The notes under the pieces were generated by a model. It ran no database searches. It had not been told where the DNA came from and saw only the letters and a program-made list of their open reading frames with translations. From JADGQN01 sp035315185 (GTDB lineage: Bacteria; Desulfobacterota; Syntrophorhabdia; Syntrophorhabdales; WCHB1-27): 64,000 nt of DNA. Positions 17,234-26,205 of the stretch are shown piece after piece. Position 1 is the first letter of the stretch. Each line of letters starts with the position of its first letter. The translations under genes were made by a program, and so were the position numbers. The DNA is taken from contig DATFYE010000120.1 in the NCBI GenBank assembly GCA_035315185.1, positions 42,310 through 106,309 on the forward strand, in the 5' to 3' direction.

Positions 17234-18117
17234 CAGATCACGTCCGCGAAGGTCCGCTCCATTCGCCTGAAATAGAGAATGCCGCCTGCCAGCAGGATGA
17301 GGACGCCCGCGACGCTAATCCCCATCGCCCAAAAATTGGGGCTTTCTTTGCCAAGGAGGGCCCACCGGAATCCCTCAACTACACCAACAAGCGGGTTTAG
17401 GCTGTAAATAGGTCGCCATCTCGCCGGTATGATGGATATCGGGTATACAATGGGGGACGCAAACATCCAGAATTGGATGAGGAAAGGTATGGTGTAGCCA
17501 ACGTCACGATACTTCACATTGACGGCCGAAAACCAAATACTGACGGCAAACGCCGTGACTATGGTGAGCAGAAGGAACACAGGGAGTGTCGCTATCGCCC
17601 AAGTCGGCTTTATGTTGAACCAGGCTATCAGGCCGAGCAAAATGAAGAAGGAGAGTACGAAATCGATGACGGGTGTGACGACAGAACTGATAGGAATGAC
17701 AAGACGTGGGAAATACACCTTGCTGATCAGGTTGGTGTTGGCTACAAGGCTCAAGCCCCCCCGGCTTACAGCCTCCGAGAAATAGCTCCACGGAACCAAT
17801 GCCGTATAAACAAATACACTGTAGGGCAAACCTTCGGAAGGTACCCTAACGAGTATACCGAATATCAGCGTGAAGATCAGCATGGTCAGTAGAGGCTGGA
17901 GTATGACCCACGCAGCGCCGATAGCAGTCTGTTTGTACCGCACCTTGATGTCCCGCCACACCAGGAAGTAGGCAAGTTCCCGGTATTCCCACAGATCTCG
18001 CAGCCCGAGCGAAGAGAAGCCTTTACTGGGGCGGATAGCTGTCACGCTGATAGCTTCTCGGCTCTTCGGGCCCGGGGCCCTGACTGATTCTTCTCTTTGT
18101 GGTTCACGTATGCTCAT
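17233..18117 (-). CDS. wzm: Polysaccharide ABC transporter permease, ABC-2 type (exporter 2)
   Basis: 294 aa. A cytoplasmic N-terminus of about 50 residues is followed by six hydrophobic segments, and the WRDIKVRYKQTAIGAAW motif typical of Wzm/KpsM permeases precedes the first membrane span. It is the first gene of the rfbF/rfbG operon as read on the minus strand, so a promoter should lie in 18118-18371, but no convincing sigma70 pair was found there. It partners the Wzt protein encoded immediately downstream. Confidence 0.88.
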   Translation of the reverse strand: MSIREPQREESVRAPGPKSREAISVTAIRPSKGFSSLGLRDLWEYRELAYFLVWRDIKVRYKQTAIGAAWVILQPLLTMLIFTLIFGILVRVPSEGLPYSVFVYTALVPWSYFSEAVSRGGLSLVANTNLISKVYFPRLVIPISSVVTPVIDFVLSFFILLGLIAWFNIKPTWAIATLPVFLLLTIVTAFAVSIWFSAVNVKYRDVGYTIPFLIQFWMFASPIVYPISIIPARWRPIYSLNPLVGVVEGFRWALLGKESPNFWAMGISVAGVLILLAGGILYFRRMERTFADVI

Positions 18118-18371
18118 GCTTTGGCCAAATTCACCTTATCTTAGCAGTTTTGACACAATAGTCGAGGACTAATTAAGTGGTGCTGCCGTACATTAGCCTG
18201 CCGAGTCTTGAACGGAAATAAACGAATAGAATGCCCCATGTGTCAGATCTTGAAACCATCGCGTTGAAAGTACCGTGATGGGAAGCCCCTTTCTATTGCT
18301 TTACTTACCCTGCCTATTCTGCTAATTTTATTCCACAACTGCAATAAAATAATCGTGGGTGAACTTAGCTT

Positions 18372-19439
18372 ATGGCCAGAGATGAATATAGTTGTTTGGA
18401 AAAACTTGTTGAAGATTTTTTGATGGGGCCGCATATATACCATCCATCTGAATTCTGGAAGGTTATAAATGAGAAAAATACCAACTGGATTAAAGAAGAC
18501 GGTCTGGAAAATTTCAAGAGGAGCGTCAATAACAATTATTTTAACTGGATGGTATGGTTTAACAATGATTATTTTTGGACACTCTGTCGGAGATACTTTA
18601 GAAGCCTTGCGAGGGATCCCCTTCTAATTCGCTTACTCTTTTCGGGCTCCATAGAAGAAATGCACAGCAAGACCCTTGGACACGGTGATCATCGGGTCAG
18701 TATCTGGGAAAAGAATATTTACAGAATCTATTTGATGTGGCTTTACGACTACGTCCAACAAACCGATCCCTTTGGTCTTCTCTCGACGGTGGAGGAGCCC
18801 GAAATAGGAAATCCTATTATCTGCAGGTATAAGAACAAGAGGATCAGCCAGGATGTATGTAATTCCTACCTGGAGTACGCATATATTAGGACATCCCTCG
18901 GGGATGAATTCAAGAAGATTGACTGGGTGGCTGAGATTGGAGCAGGGTACGGGCGGCTCATGTATCTGTTTGCGAAGCTGCATCCCGACAAGAAATTAAT
19001 CATCGTGGATATACCGCCGGCTTTGTTCATCTCACAGTGGTACTTGGGCAACGTATTTTCGGACAAGAAGATCATGAAATACTGTCGATTCGAGCAGTTT
19101 TGTGAGATCGAAGAATCATTTATGACAAGTCAAATATGTTTTCTGCTCCCGCATCAACTCGAGCTCGTGCCCGACAAATCCATCGATTTATTTATAAACA
19201 TCAGCAGCTTTCATGAAATGAAGATGAATCAGATCAAGAGATATTATGATCTTGTGGACCGCAAAGGTCGATTTCTCTTTACCAAGCAATGGTCATTCTG
19301 GGAGAATGCAGTCGACAGGCAAACGATGCCGGCCGTGGCGTATCCCACCAAATCACATTGGGAATTGATTGCCGCACGTCTCGATCCTGTTCATCAAAAA
19401 TTTTTCGAAGCCCTTTTTGAACTCGATCCCCGAGTCTAG
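18372..19439 (+). CDS. Putative sugar O-methyltransferase (NanM-type)
   Basis: 355 aa, ATG start. A SAM site WVAEIGAGYGRLMYLF lies at about 185-200 and is followed by the IIVDIPPALFISQWYL block typical of the putative sugar O-methyltransferase family (TIGR04371-like). The N-terminal 140 residues are rich in Trp, Tyr and Asn. This is the only plus-strand gene in the first 25 kb, and it is visibly more AT-rich than its neighbours. It ends 21 bp from the convergent GDP-fucose synthase gene. These facts suggest a separately acquired cassette. The acceptor sugar is unknown. Confidence 0.72.
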   Translation: MARDEYSCLEKLVEDFLMGPHIYHPSEFWKVINEKNTNWIKEDGLENFKRSVNNNYFNWMVWFNNDYFWTLCRRYFRSLARDPLLIRLLFSGSIEEMHSKTLGHGDHRVSIWEKNIYRIYLMWLYDYVQQTDPFGLLSTVEEPEIGNPIICRYKNKRISQDVCNSYLEYAYIRTSLGDEFKKIDWVAEIGAGYGRLMYLFAKLHPDKKLIIVDIPPALFISQWYLGNVFSDKKIMKYCRFEQFCEIEESFMTSQICFLLPHQLELVPDKSIDLFINISSFHEMKMNQIKRYYDLVDRKGRFLFTKQWSFWENAVDRQTMPAVAYPTKSHWELIAARLDPVHQKFFEALFELDPRV

Positions 19440-19460
19440 CCCGAAAAACACTGATTCACC

Positions 19461-20585
19461 TCATGGGCGTTTAGTCGCTGTTATGCTGCTGCCGTACCAT
19501 GCGTATGTTTTTCGTATGCCCTCAGCAAGGCCTATTGCGGGGGACCAGCCGAGTTCTCTGACACGACTGCTGTCGAGAAGCTTTCTCGGCACCCCATCCT
19601 TCTTTGTTGGGTCATGGCGTATCTCACCCTCGAAGCCCACAGTATCCTTGACAAGGAGGGCCAGCTCTTTTATCCGCATGTCTCCGCCAGCACCTATGTT
19701 CAGAAATTCGCCGATTCTCCGACAATCGTACCTCTCAACGAGCATCAGACAGGCAGCCGCCAGGTCATCGACGTGCAGAAATTCCCTGTAGGGCTCGCCG
19801 CTGCCCCAGAGCATGACGTATTCGGAGGTAATTCCAGCCGATTCAAGTATTGACCTGATGGAATCATTGTCATCGATACGCAGCATGTCGTCCAGACCGA
19901 AGCCCAGGGAACATGCCTTAAGATCAGTCCTCAGTGTATGGAAGTCTCCGGCTCTCAGTAGCTTAGCCAAGTGGAATTTCCTGATGAGGGCCGGTAAAAC
20001 GTGCGCCGTCTCCAGGTTATAGTTGTCATGAGGCCCGTACAGATTTGTGGGCATTACGGAAAGGAAGTCTGTTCCATATTGCTCATTGAAGTAGCGGCAG
20101 AGCTTGATAGCCGCGATTTTGGCTATCGCGTACGCCTCATTCGTTGGCTCCAGCGGGCCCGTGAGCAGGTATTCTTCTTTCATCGGCTGCGGTGCGAATT
20201 TTGGATAGATGCATGAAGAACCGAGGTTAAGCAGTTTTACCGCGCCGAACCTGTATGCTGCGTTGATCACGTTAGTTGCGATCATGATGTTGTCGTAAAT
20301 GAACTGAGCAGGATAGGTCTCATTAGCGAGGATGCCCCCAACCCGTGCAGCAGCCAGATAGACGTGTCGAGGACGCGCTGATTCAAAGAACTGTTCGGTT
20401 TCTCTCTGGTGCGTCAGGTCAAGAGGGACGTGGGTGACCGATGACAAAAGAGTGGATGGGGGTTTGCGTGTGTGGTAGTTACTGGTAATGTTTGTGTACC
20501 CCTCAGCAACGAGCCTCCTGATGAGAGAAGCTCCCACCATGCCTGTTCCACCGGCCACGAATATAATTTCGTCCTTGCTGATCAT
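19461..20585 (-). CDS. fcl: GDP-L-fucose synthase
   Basis: 374 aa from the ATG at 20585. A longer frame reaching 20642 reads through an intergenic palindrome and is rejected. The SDR loop VAGGTGMVGASL is near the N-terminus and YAIAK supplies the catalytic Tyr/Lys. It converts GDP-4-keto-6-deoxy-D-mannose to GDP-L-fucose by epimerisation and NADPH reduction. The protein is about 50 residues longer than E. coli Fcl because of an insert between the FHLAKL and GSGEPYREFLHVDD motifs. The dehydratase that feeds it is encoded directly upstream. Confidence 0.9.
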   Translation of the reverse strand: MISKDEIIFVAGGTGMVGASLIRRLVAEGYTNITSNYHTRKPPSTLLSSVTHVPLDLTHQRETEQFFESARPRHVYLAAARVGGILANETYPAQFIYDNIMIATNVINAAYRFGAVKLLNLGSSCIYPKFAPQPMKEEYLLTGPLEPTNEAYAIAKIAAIKLCRYFNEQYGTDFLSVMPTNLYGPHDNYNLETAHVLPALIRKFHLAKLLRAGDFHTLRTDLKACSLGFGLDDMLRIDDNDSIRSILESAGITSEYVMLWGSGEPYREFLHVDDLAAACLMLVERYDCRRIGEFLNIGAGGDMRIKELALLVKDTVGFEGEIRHDPTKKDGVPRKLLDSSRVRELGWSPAIGLAEGIRKTYAWYGSSITATKRP

Positions 20586-20603
20586 TCGGTACCTACAGAA
20601 GTG

Positions 20604-20705
20604 GATGCGATGATGCGAAGAAGCGTAGATGCGGAAATACAAACTCTGTTCTTCCGCATATCCGCTTCATCCGGATACCCGCTCGCGGGTGTTCGCTTCG
20701 TCCGT
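20604..20705. repeat. Palindromic repeat between fcl and gmd
   Basis: The left arm contains repeated GATGCGA-like words (GATGCGA, TGATGCGA, AGAAGCGT, AGATGCGG), and the right arm contains their inverses (CCGCATAT, CCGCTTCATCC). The arms are separated by about 15 bp and could fold into a long imperfect hairpin. The architecture matches the other intergenic repeats of the 12-36 kb region, but the word is different. Confidence 0.65.
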
Positions 20706-20710
20706 ATTGA

Positions 20711-21868
20711 TTAACACCGCTCCCTGATATTTTCGTAAAAGGCGAAATCGTGGTTCGTATACGTGAATCCCCGGCAGACAGCCGCTTTGATCCCCTCGCC
20801 CGGGGGTTCTATGCCAACGACTTTGGCGTCATAATCGGCCATGATCTTGACCAGCTCATCAAAGGAGACGCGCGGCTCCCAGCCGAGTTTTGTTCGCGCC
20901 TTGGTTATGTCTGCCTGAAGGAATCCGACTTCAGTGGGCCTGAAGTACTTGGGATCTATTTCCACGACAGTGCTGCCCTGTCTCAACCGGTCGGCCCACC
21001 GGGCTTCCGTACTCTTCACGACCCCTTTTTCCTCTTTGCCCTGCCCGCGCCATTCCAGCTCAACACCCAGGTAACTGAAGGTCTTATCAATGAACTCTCG
21101 TACGGTAACGCTTTTGCCGGTCCCGACGACGTAATCGTCCGGGGATTCCTGGCTTAGCATCAGCCACATCATCTCGACGTACTCGGGAGCGAACCCCCAA
21201 TCTCTTTTTGCATCGAGGTTGCCAAGGTAGAGTTTCTGCTGTTTGCCCGCCAGTATGCTCGCTGCAGCCCGGGTGATTTTCCTCGTCACAAAGGTCTCTC
21301 CCCGTCGCGGAGACTCGTGGTTGAACAGAATGCCGTTGCACGCAAAAAGGCCATACCCGTCGCGGTAGTTTACCGTCATCCAGTAAGCGTAGACCTTGGC
21401 CGCGGCGTACGGACTCCTCGGATGGAATGGCGTCTGCTCGCTTTGCGGGGGCGGGGCTGCCCCGAACATCTCAGACGAGGAAGCCTGGTAGTACTTGGTC
21501 TTGATGCCACTTCGACGGATCGCTTCAAGTAGACGGGTCGTTCCCAGGGCTGTCGAATCTCCCGTGTATTCAGGCATATCGAAACTGACCTTCACGTGGC
21601 TCTGAGCAGCAAGATGGTAGACTTCCTCCGGCTGTATGTTGTAAATGAGGTTTGCAAGCTGCCCCGAATCAGAGAGATCACCATAGTGCAGGAAAAGCCT
21701 GGCAGAAGGAGTGTGAGGGTCTGTGTAGATGTGGTCTATACGCCCGGTGTTGAAAGTGCTCGCCCTTCGGATGAGGCCGTGGACCTCATATTCCTTTGAC
21801 AACAGGTACTCTGCAAGGTACGAGCCGTCCTGTCCGGTAATGCCTGTGATGAGTGCTCGCTTCGTCAT
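20711..21868 (-). CDS. gmd: GDP-mannose 4,6-dehydratase
   Basis: 385 aa from the ATG at 21868, which has AGGGGGTG upstream. A longer frame to 21895 is possible. The NADP motif ITGQDGSYLAEYLL, the LGTTRLLEAIR and NHESPRRGETFVTRKIT blocks and the YAAAKVYAYW catalytic segment are diagnostic. It forms GDP-4-keto-6-deoxy-D-mannose, the precursor of GDP-L-fucose and GDP-rhamnose. The next gene, fcl, takes the first path. Confidence 0.93.
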   Translation of the reverse strand: MTKRALITGITGQDGSYLAEYLLSKEYEVHGLIRRASTFNTGRIDHIYTDPHTPSARLFLHYGDLSDSGQLANLIYNIQPEEVYHLAAQSHVKVSFDMPEYTGDSTALGTTRLLEAIRRSGIKTKYYQASSSEMFGAAPPPQSEQTPFHPRSPYAAAKVYAYWMTVNYRDGYGLFACNGILFNHESPRRGETFVTRKITRAAASILAGKQQKLYLGNLDAKRDWGFAPEYVEMMWLMLSQESPDDYVVGTGKSVTVREFIDKTFSYLGVELEWRGQGKEEKGVVKSTEARWADRLRQGSTVVEIDPKYFRPTEVGFLQADITKARTKLGWEPRVSFDELVKIMADYDAKVVGIEPPGEGIKAAVCRGFTYTNHDFAFYENIRERC

Positions 21869-21896
21869 AGTGTGCTTCACCCCCTGTCTGAACAAC

Positions 21897-22035
21897 TAGG
21901 GAACAGATAGAACAGGTTAAGGTAACAACTAAAGCGAAGGTTAAGATAGAAACGAAAGAAGAAACCAGGCTTTCCTCTCAACCTTCGCCGTTGTCTTTTC
22001 CTCAACCTGTTTTATCTCTTTCCTATTTTTTTATA
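21897..22035. repeat. Intergenic palindrome (GGTTAAG words)
   Basis: The left arm contains AACAGGTTAAGG and GCGAAGGTTAAG. The right arm contains the inverses CTCAACCTTCGC and CCTCAACCTGTT. About 50 bp on each side can pair with some mismatches around a short purine-rich loop. It fills the gap between the gmd start and the end of the DUF4013-like gene. The remaining 22036-22174 shows nothing recognisable. Confidence 0.7.
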
Positions 22036-22174
22036 GGCTACCGCCGCTGAAGATTGGCTCATGCGTACAAATCTTCGTGCTGACAATGCCCGTCCAGACA
22101 GGGTACATTTTACAGGAAATAGCTTGGTTATTCAACCGGCCGGGCAATGCGGACCGAAGGAATCAAGCCCCCCC

Positions 22175-22816
22175 TTATTCTCCTGTCTTTACTGCGGAGG
22201 CGCTTGACCCTCGGTAGAGCTGTGTGAAGAAGTACGCAGCCACGAGGAACACGTAATAGGTAAGAACTGATGAAAGAATAAACCCGAAAAGAAAGGGAAT
22301 ACGGTGCAGCTTGTATGTGGCGTACAGGCAAACTGCAGTGAGGGCGAAGCCAAGGATATAGTGGGCCAATACCTCTTTCACTGCAATAGCTATCTTCTCA
22401 AATTCGAATGCGCCCCGAACGTCCTTGTTTTCCGCGAAGGCGCAAAAGCCGAAGGGGAGAAAAAAGGAGCAACCAACGAAGGCAAAAGCCGCTGCCCACT
22501 TGAGGATCCAGCCGAGGAACGCAGTGATAAAGTTACCAAAGCTTGCCAGAAAGAAACCGCAGGAAAAAAGAAAGCTGGGCAACGCCTCGTAAAGGATAAA
22601 AATGTAGAAAAGCTTTGCCCCGTCCCTCCAGATTTCGTTCCGTTCTTCCCACGTAGGCAGGCCGATGCCGCCGATCATGAGGAGGTTTGACGTCTTGGTG
22701 AGGTAGCCGAGCGACAGGAAATTAACCACAGGGATGAGCAATACCAGGCCGCCCCATACCCAGCGCATGACGAAGCGCGAGTTGACCGTCAACAGAACAA
22801 AGGGGACGATATCCAC
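22175..22816 (-). CDS. DUF4013-like multi-span membrane protein
   Basis: 213 aa, GTG start one base after the stop of the SDR gene. Five to six hydrophobic segments are seen. The layout (GYLTKTSN near the N-terminus, LPTWEERNEIWRDGAKLF, then long membrane spans) is that of DUF4013 proteins, whose function is unknown. It is the last gene of a four-gene operon with the SDR, SPL-like and ParB-like genes. Residues 125-150 form a charged loop between spans. Confidence 0.65.
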   Translation of the reverse strand: MDIVPFVLLTVNSRFVMRWVWGGLVLLIPVVNFLSLGYLTKTSNLLMIGGIGLPTWEERNEIWRDGAKLFYIFILYEALPSFLFSCGFFLASFGNFITAFLGWILKWAAAFAFVGCSFFLPFGFCAFAENKDVRGAFEFEKIAIAVKEVLAHYILGFALTAVCLYATYKLHRIPFLFGFILSSVLTYYVFLVAAYFFTQLYRGSSASAVKTGE

Positions 22817-22817
22817 G

Positions 22818-23603
22818 CTACTTGCCTTTTGTTATCATGTCGAGAAGTGGTTCCTGGGCGTATCCTGTCATGCCTCCGTCCATCACTACGGTTGTTCCAT
22901 TGACATACTGCGCCTGATCAGAAGCAAGGAAAAGAACCGTAGACACAAACTCTTCAACAGTGGCCATCCTGCCGAGCGGCGTCCTGGCGGACAGGTGGTC
23001 GACGAATGGCTGTTTTCGGATCAGACCTTCATTCATTCCGCCCTTGATGAATCCGGGTGCCAATGAACAGACGGTCACGCCTTTTTTTGACCACTCGTAG
23101 GAGAGTGTTGTTGTCATAAGGTTCAAAGCGGCCTTGCTTATGGCATAAGGCAGGAATCCTTTTTCTCCGTACAATGCCACTTGCGACGAAATGTTAACGA
23201 TCCTTCCGGAACCTTGTTCCAGCATCTTCCTGCCGAAGACCTGGAGCACGTAGAATGCTCCTTTCACGTTGACGTCGATCGTCCTGTCAAAATCCTCTTT
23301 CTTCATCTTATCTGACGGTGAAAGCGGATTTACGATCCCGGCATTGTGTATGAGTATATCAACTTTTCCCCAGGTTTCGACAACTTTTTTCAGGGCGGCC
23401 TCCATCTCTTCGTAAATGCTTATGTCAGCCGGCAGCGCAAGCACAGAAGCGCCCTTAAATTCGTCTTCAAACTTGGCAAGACTCTCTTTGTTTCTTCCGT
23501 TAACGCCCACAGATGCGCCTTCGTCCAGAAAGGCTTTGGCAAGTGCTTTTCCCAGCCCTCGTGCTCCACCTGTTATAAATACGACCTTTTCCCGGAATCT
23601 CAT
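22818..23603 (-). CDS. SDR family oxidoreductase (FabG-like)
   Basis: 261 aa classical SDR. The cofactor loop is TGGARGLGKA at 11-20, NAG at 87-89, and the catalytic S140, Y153 and K157. The C-terminal VNGTTVVMDGGMTG motif is typical of FabG-type reductases. Substrate is unknown. It overlaps the SPL-like gene by 4 bp and is followed by the DUF4013-like gene after 1 bp, so it is translated as part of an operon and is unlikely to be the fatty-acid FabG. Confidence 0.85.
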   Translation of the reverse strand: MRFREKVVFITGGARGLGKALAKAFLDEGASVGVNGRNKESLAKFEDEFKGASVLALPADISIYEEMEAALKKVVETWGKVDILIHNAGIVNPLSPSDKMKKEDFDRTIDVNVKGAFYVLQVFGRKMLEQGSGRIVNISSQVALYGEKGFLPYAISKAALNLMTTTLSYEWSKKGVTVCSLAPGFIKGGMNEGLIRKQPFVDHLSARTPLGRMATVEEFVSTVLFLASDQAQYVNGTTVVMDGGMTGYAQEPLLDMITKGK

Positions 23604-24544
23604 AAGCCACCTCCATAGAAATTTTTCACTCGTTTATCGAAGAGCGCGGTAAGACCTTCGGTGGTTGCTACGTCCATACCTGTCACTTCTTTCCATATAT
23701 CCGGCCGCTCCATGCAAAGGTAGATAAAGAGACTCTCTTCTTTGTTCTTGAGCAGCTCGTAAAGCATCTTATAGACCCTTATACGCTCGGCCTTCACGTA
23801 CCGGTACTTACCGTCTTCGCCCCGGATAAACTCACCGTGTAAAAGATTACGCCGTCCTTCGAGGAGGAAGAGCGTGTAAAGCTTGGGCATAAAGCGAAGG
23901 AGGCCCATGCTCACCCAGATCACCCGTTTCAAGTCGAGAATCCTGCTGATATCCTGGATTAAATAAAAATAATCCTTTTCAAAGCCGGGGTAAATGATGA
24001 TAGGGTCGAAGTGGAGGCCTATAAAGCCTCCCCGGTCCTGCACCTGTTTCAGCACGTTGAGCCGCCTGTGGAGCGGGCTTGTCCTCTTCTCTTCCTGCGC
24101 GATGATTCTTGGAGGGGCAAGGGAAAAAGAGACAACTGTGTAAGGATTGAGAACGTCTTGCACGGTTCGGATAGAAGCCCATTTCGATTTGAGCTCCAGC
24201 AGCGCCCGCTTCTTCCGGCCGAAGAACTCGATCAACGGCCGGTGGAGCTTGAGCTCTCTCTCGAGGGCCAGGCTGTCACCCAGCTCGCCGGTTCCGAACC
24301 TTAAGATATGCTCGCTCTCTATATCCATCTTTTCTTCAACCTGGGCCAGTATGTACGTGAGGTCATCGTGAATCTTTATATGCGGGGCATTCAAGTAACC
24401 CCTCAGGATGCAGTACGAGCAAGAGAGGCTACAGCCCTCTACAAGATCGATCGTTTTGTAGCCGCAACAGATGTGATTCCTGGTCCCCGGGCAGTTCCTG
24501 ACCAAGTCCCCCTTAGTTTCTGTGTGTACCCTTGGTAAGTTCAA
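23600..24544 (-). CDS. Spore photoproduct lyase-like radical SAM protein
   Basis: 314 aa with a TTG start that has GAGGAG five bases upstream. The radical SAM cysteines are C38-x3-C42-x2-C45. The LRFGTGELGDSLALE and LELKSKW segments are those of the SPL family, and GLHFDPIIIYPG follows in the barrel. Known SPL repairs 5-thyminyl-5,6-dihydrothymine in spores, but no sporulation genes occur here, so a different nucleic-acid or small-molecule substrate is likely. Its first 32 bp overlap the ParB-like gene. Confidence 0.8.
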   Translation of the reverse strand: MNLPRVHTETKGDLVRNCPGTRNHICCGYKTIDLVEGCSLSCSYCILRGYLNAPHIKIHDDLTYILAQVEEKMDIESEHILRFGTGELGDSLALERELKLHRPLIEFFGRKKRALLELKSKWASIRTVQDVLNPYTVVSFSLAPPRIIAQEEKRTSPLHRRLNVLKQVQDRGGFIGLHFDPIIIYPGFEKDYFYLIQDISRILDLKRVIWVSMGLLRFMPKLYTLFLLEGRRNLLHGEFIRGEDGKYRYVKAERIRVYKMLYELLKNKEESLFIYLCMERPDIWKEVTGMDVATTEGLTALFDKRVKNFYGGGL

Positions 24545-25424
24545 ATATACTCCTCAACCAGCCGTTCTTGATGAGGCCATCCAGGCTTTCGATTGTCTCT
24601 TCAACGTCATCGACGCTGCGGGCCCTAATGTCGATGTCTATGAATTCCTTCTCGAAAAAGGGGTCTACTTTCACCGAAATCTTTGGCGGAAGGGCTGCCT
24701 TCGCAAGTATCTCTTTTAGCTGCTGCTCAAAGGTCGAAAGTATGGGATGGGTTCTTTTTTTCAGAGAAAGCTTCAATGCATCCGGGCTTGTAGCGCGAGG
24801 AGATTCTTCGAAAGGGATTCTTTCTCCCTTGACCTTAACCAGGAGCAGGAGCTGTAAGATCTCTCTGAGCTGACTGAAGGTGAGATGCATGTCACAAAGG
24901 AGTGCGATTATCTCGCTCCGCTCTGTACTACTGAATCCGAGAAGGAGCTCCGCGTGGGTCATGTTTGCTCGGTGTTTGACTAGGAACTCCTTCGTCTGCC
25001 GGTCGGCACGGGCGATCTCCAAAAGGTTCTTGAGAAGCTTCTCGTGCGGTTCATGGCCGAGGAGCGTCATCATTGCATAAATCTCTTCTCCGGGGAGACG
25101 CAGGCCCCACATCTTCTCAACGCCCAACGCGCCCTCGACCATATTGAGGGGTCTTGTGATATTGTCATTGAGGACGGTCAATAATGCATCCTTTTCGCTC
25201 ATGCTTCTGATGCTGCAGGGAACCGTCGTCAGTCCAAGGCGACATGCCACATCCAGTCTTTTGAAGCCGGTCACCACGGTGTGGGGCGCTGTATCAAGCA
25301 ACAAAAGAGGCACGCGTATGCCGAAGGCGTTGATTGACTTGAAGAGCAGCGGGTCTTCAAGGGGAAATGAAACGCAGAACCTCGTGTCGGTCCGGTCGAT
25401 CCTGTCAATCTCTATTATCTCCAT
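24513..25424 (-). CDS. ParB/Srx-fold N-terminal domain protein
   Basis: 303 aa from the ATG at 25424. A TTG at 25463 lies within the predicted promoter and is rejected. About 1-85 form a ParB/Srx-like domain with the GFKRLDVACRLGLTTVPC motif corresponding to the GxRRxxA box. A helical middle region (about 85-215) resembles the ParB helix-turn-helix zone, and the C-terminal about 80 residues are unrelated to the ParB dimer domain. No ParA gene is near. It is the first gene of an operon with the SPL-like radical SAM protein and overlaps it by 32 bp, which suggests the two act together. Confidence 0.7.
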   Translation of the reverse strand: MEIIEIDRIDRTDTRFCVSFPLEDPLLFKSINAFGIRVPLLLLDTAPHTVVTGFKRLDVACRLGLTTVPCSIRSMSEKDALLTVLNDNITRPLNMVEGALGVEKMWGLRLPGEEIYAMMTLLGHEPHEKLLKNLLEIARADRQTKEFLVKHRANMTHAELLLGFSSTERSEIIALLCDMHLTFSQLREILQLLLLVKVKGERIPFEESPRATSPDALKLSLKKRTHPILSTFEQQLKEILAKAALPPKISVKVDPFFEKEFIDIDIRARSVDDVEETIESLDGLIKNGWLRSIFELTKGTHRN

Positions 25425-25453
25425 CTGTTTTGTTTGTCCTGCGGCTTTGTACC

Positions 25454-25482
25454 ACGATAGCAAAAAGGGGGTTTTGTGTCAA
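25454..25482 (-). promoter_or_regulatory. Sigma70-type promoter of the ParB-like operon
   Basis: On the minus strand TTGACA (25477-25482) is followed after exactly 17 bp by TATCGT (25454-25459, four of six consensus bases). It lies 29 bp from the ATG at 25424 and drives towards it. Confidence 0.6.
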
Positions 25483-25570
25483 GGCAGGAAGACTGAGTGC
25501 GTAACGATCTGCTTGTCACGTTGACAAAAAGACGAATGGTCTGATAGAGTCTACCCCAACCAGAGGCCAC

Positions 25571-26197
25571 GTGGTCGGCATGGATCTGAGTTTCTTTTTT
25601 AAGGGTCTCCTCATAGGCGCAGCGGTTTCGGCGCCCGTAGGGCCTATCGGGTTGCTCTGCATAAACCGCTCTCTGACAGAAGGCAGAGTGCGCGGCTTTG
25701 TTTCAGGTCTCGGGGCAGCCACGGCCGACATGGTTTTCTGCATCATCGCAGGCTTTGGTTTCACCTTTGTTTCGCGCTTCCTCGATGAGCAAGCCGTCTG
25801 GATCAGCTTCGTCGGTGCCTGCGGTCTTCTATTTCTCGGGCTCAGGATATTTTTTTCGAAGCCCGAAGAGAAATCCTGCGCCAACACAGGCGGGGACCTC
25901 GCCCACATCTATCTGTCCACATTTGCTCTTACCCTCATTAATCCGGTCACCATTCTCTTTTTTGTAGCCGTCTTTACAAGCCTCGGGGTCACGCTGTCAC
26001 GTGAGGACTATCCTTCCTTGACGCTGCTCATCGTTGGTGTACTGGCCGGAGCCGTGCTCTGGTGGTTCTTACTTACCGGATGCGTGAGCCTTCTCCACAG
26101 AAGACTAACGCAGAAGACCATACGCTGGGTAAACCGGATCTCAGGTACGATAGTCATGGTGTTGGGGCTGCTCGCTTTCCTGAATGCGGTCCGGTAA
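25571..26197 (+). CDS. LysE-family amino-acid/metabolite exporter
   Basis: 208 aa with about six hydrophobic segments. The N-terminal AAVSAPVGPIGLLCINRSL motif with its PxGP core is the LysE/RhtB hallmark, and LTLINPVTILFFVAVF is the conserved second-half helix. The family exports amino acids or related compounds using the proton gradient. GTG at 25571 has AGAGG closely upstream; an ATG at 25580 is in frame and equally possible. It is divergent from the ParB-like operon with about 100 bp between them. Confidence 0.85.
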   Translation: MVGMDLSFFFKGLLIGAAVSAPVGPIGLLCINRSLTEGRVRGFVSGLGAATADMVFCIIAGFGFTFVSRFLDEQAVWISFVGACGLLFLGLRIFFSKPEEKSCANTGGDLAHIYLSTFALTLINPVTILFFVAVFTSLGVTLSREDYPSLTLLIVGVLAGAVLWWFLLTGCVSLLHRRLTQKTIRWVNRISGTIVMVLGLLAFLNAVR

Positions 26198-26205
26198 ATA
26201 AGGTC

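Noticed and set aside
24513..25424. Chromosome partition ParB near an origin
   Set aside because: No ParA, no parS-like sites, no dnaA or gid genes nearby, and the C-terminal ParB dimer domain is lacking.
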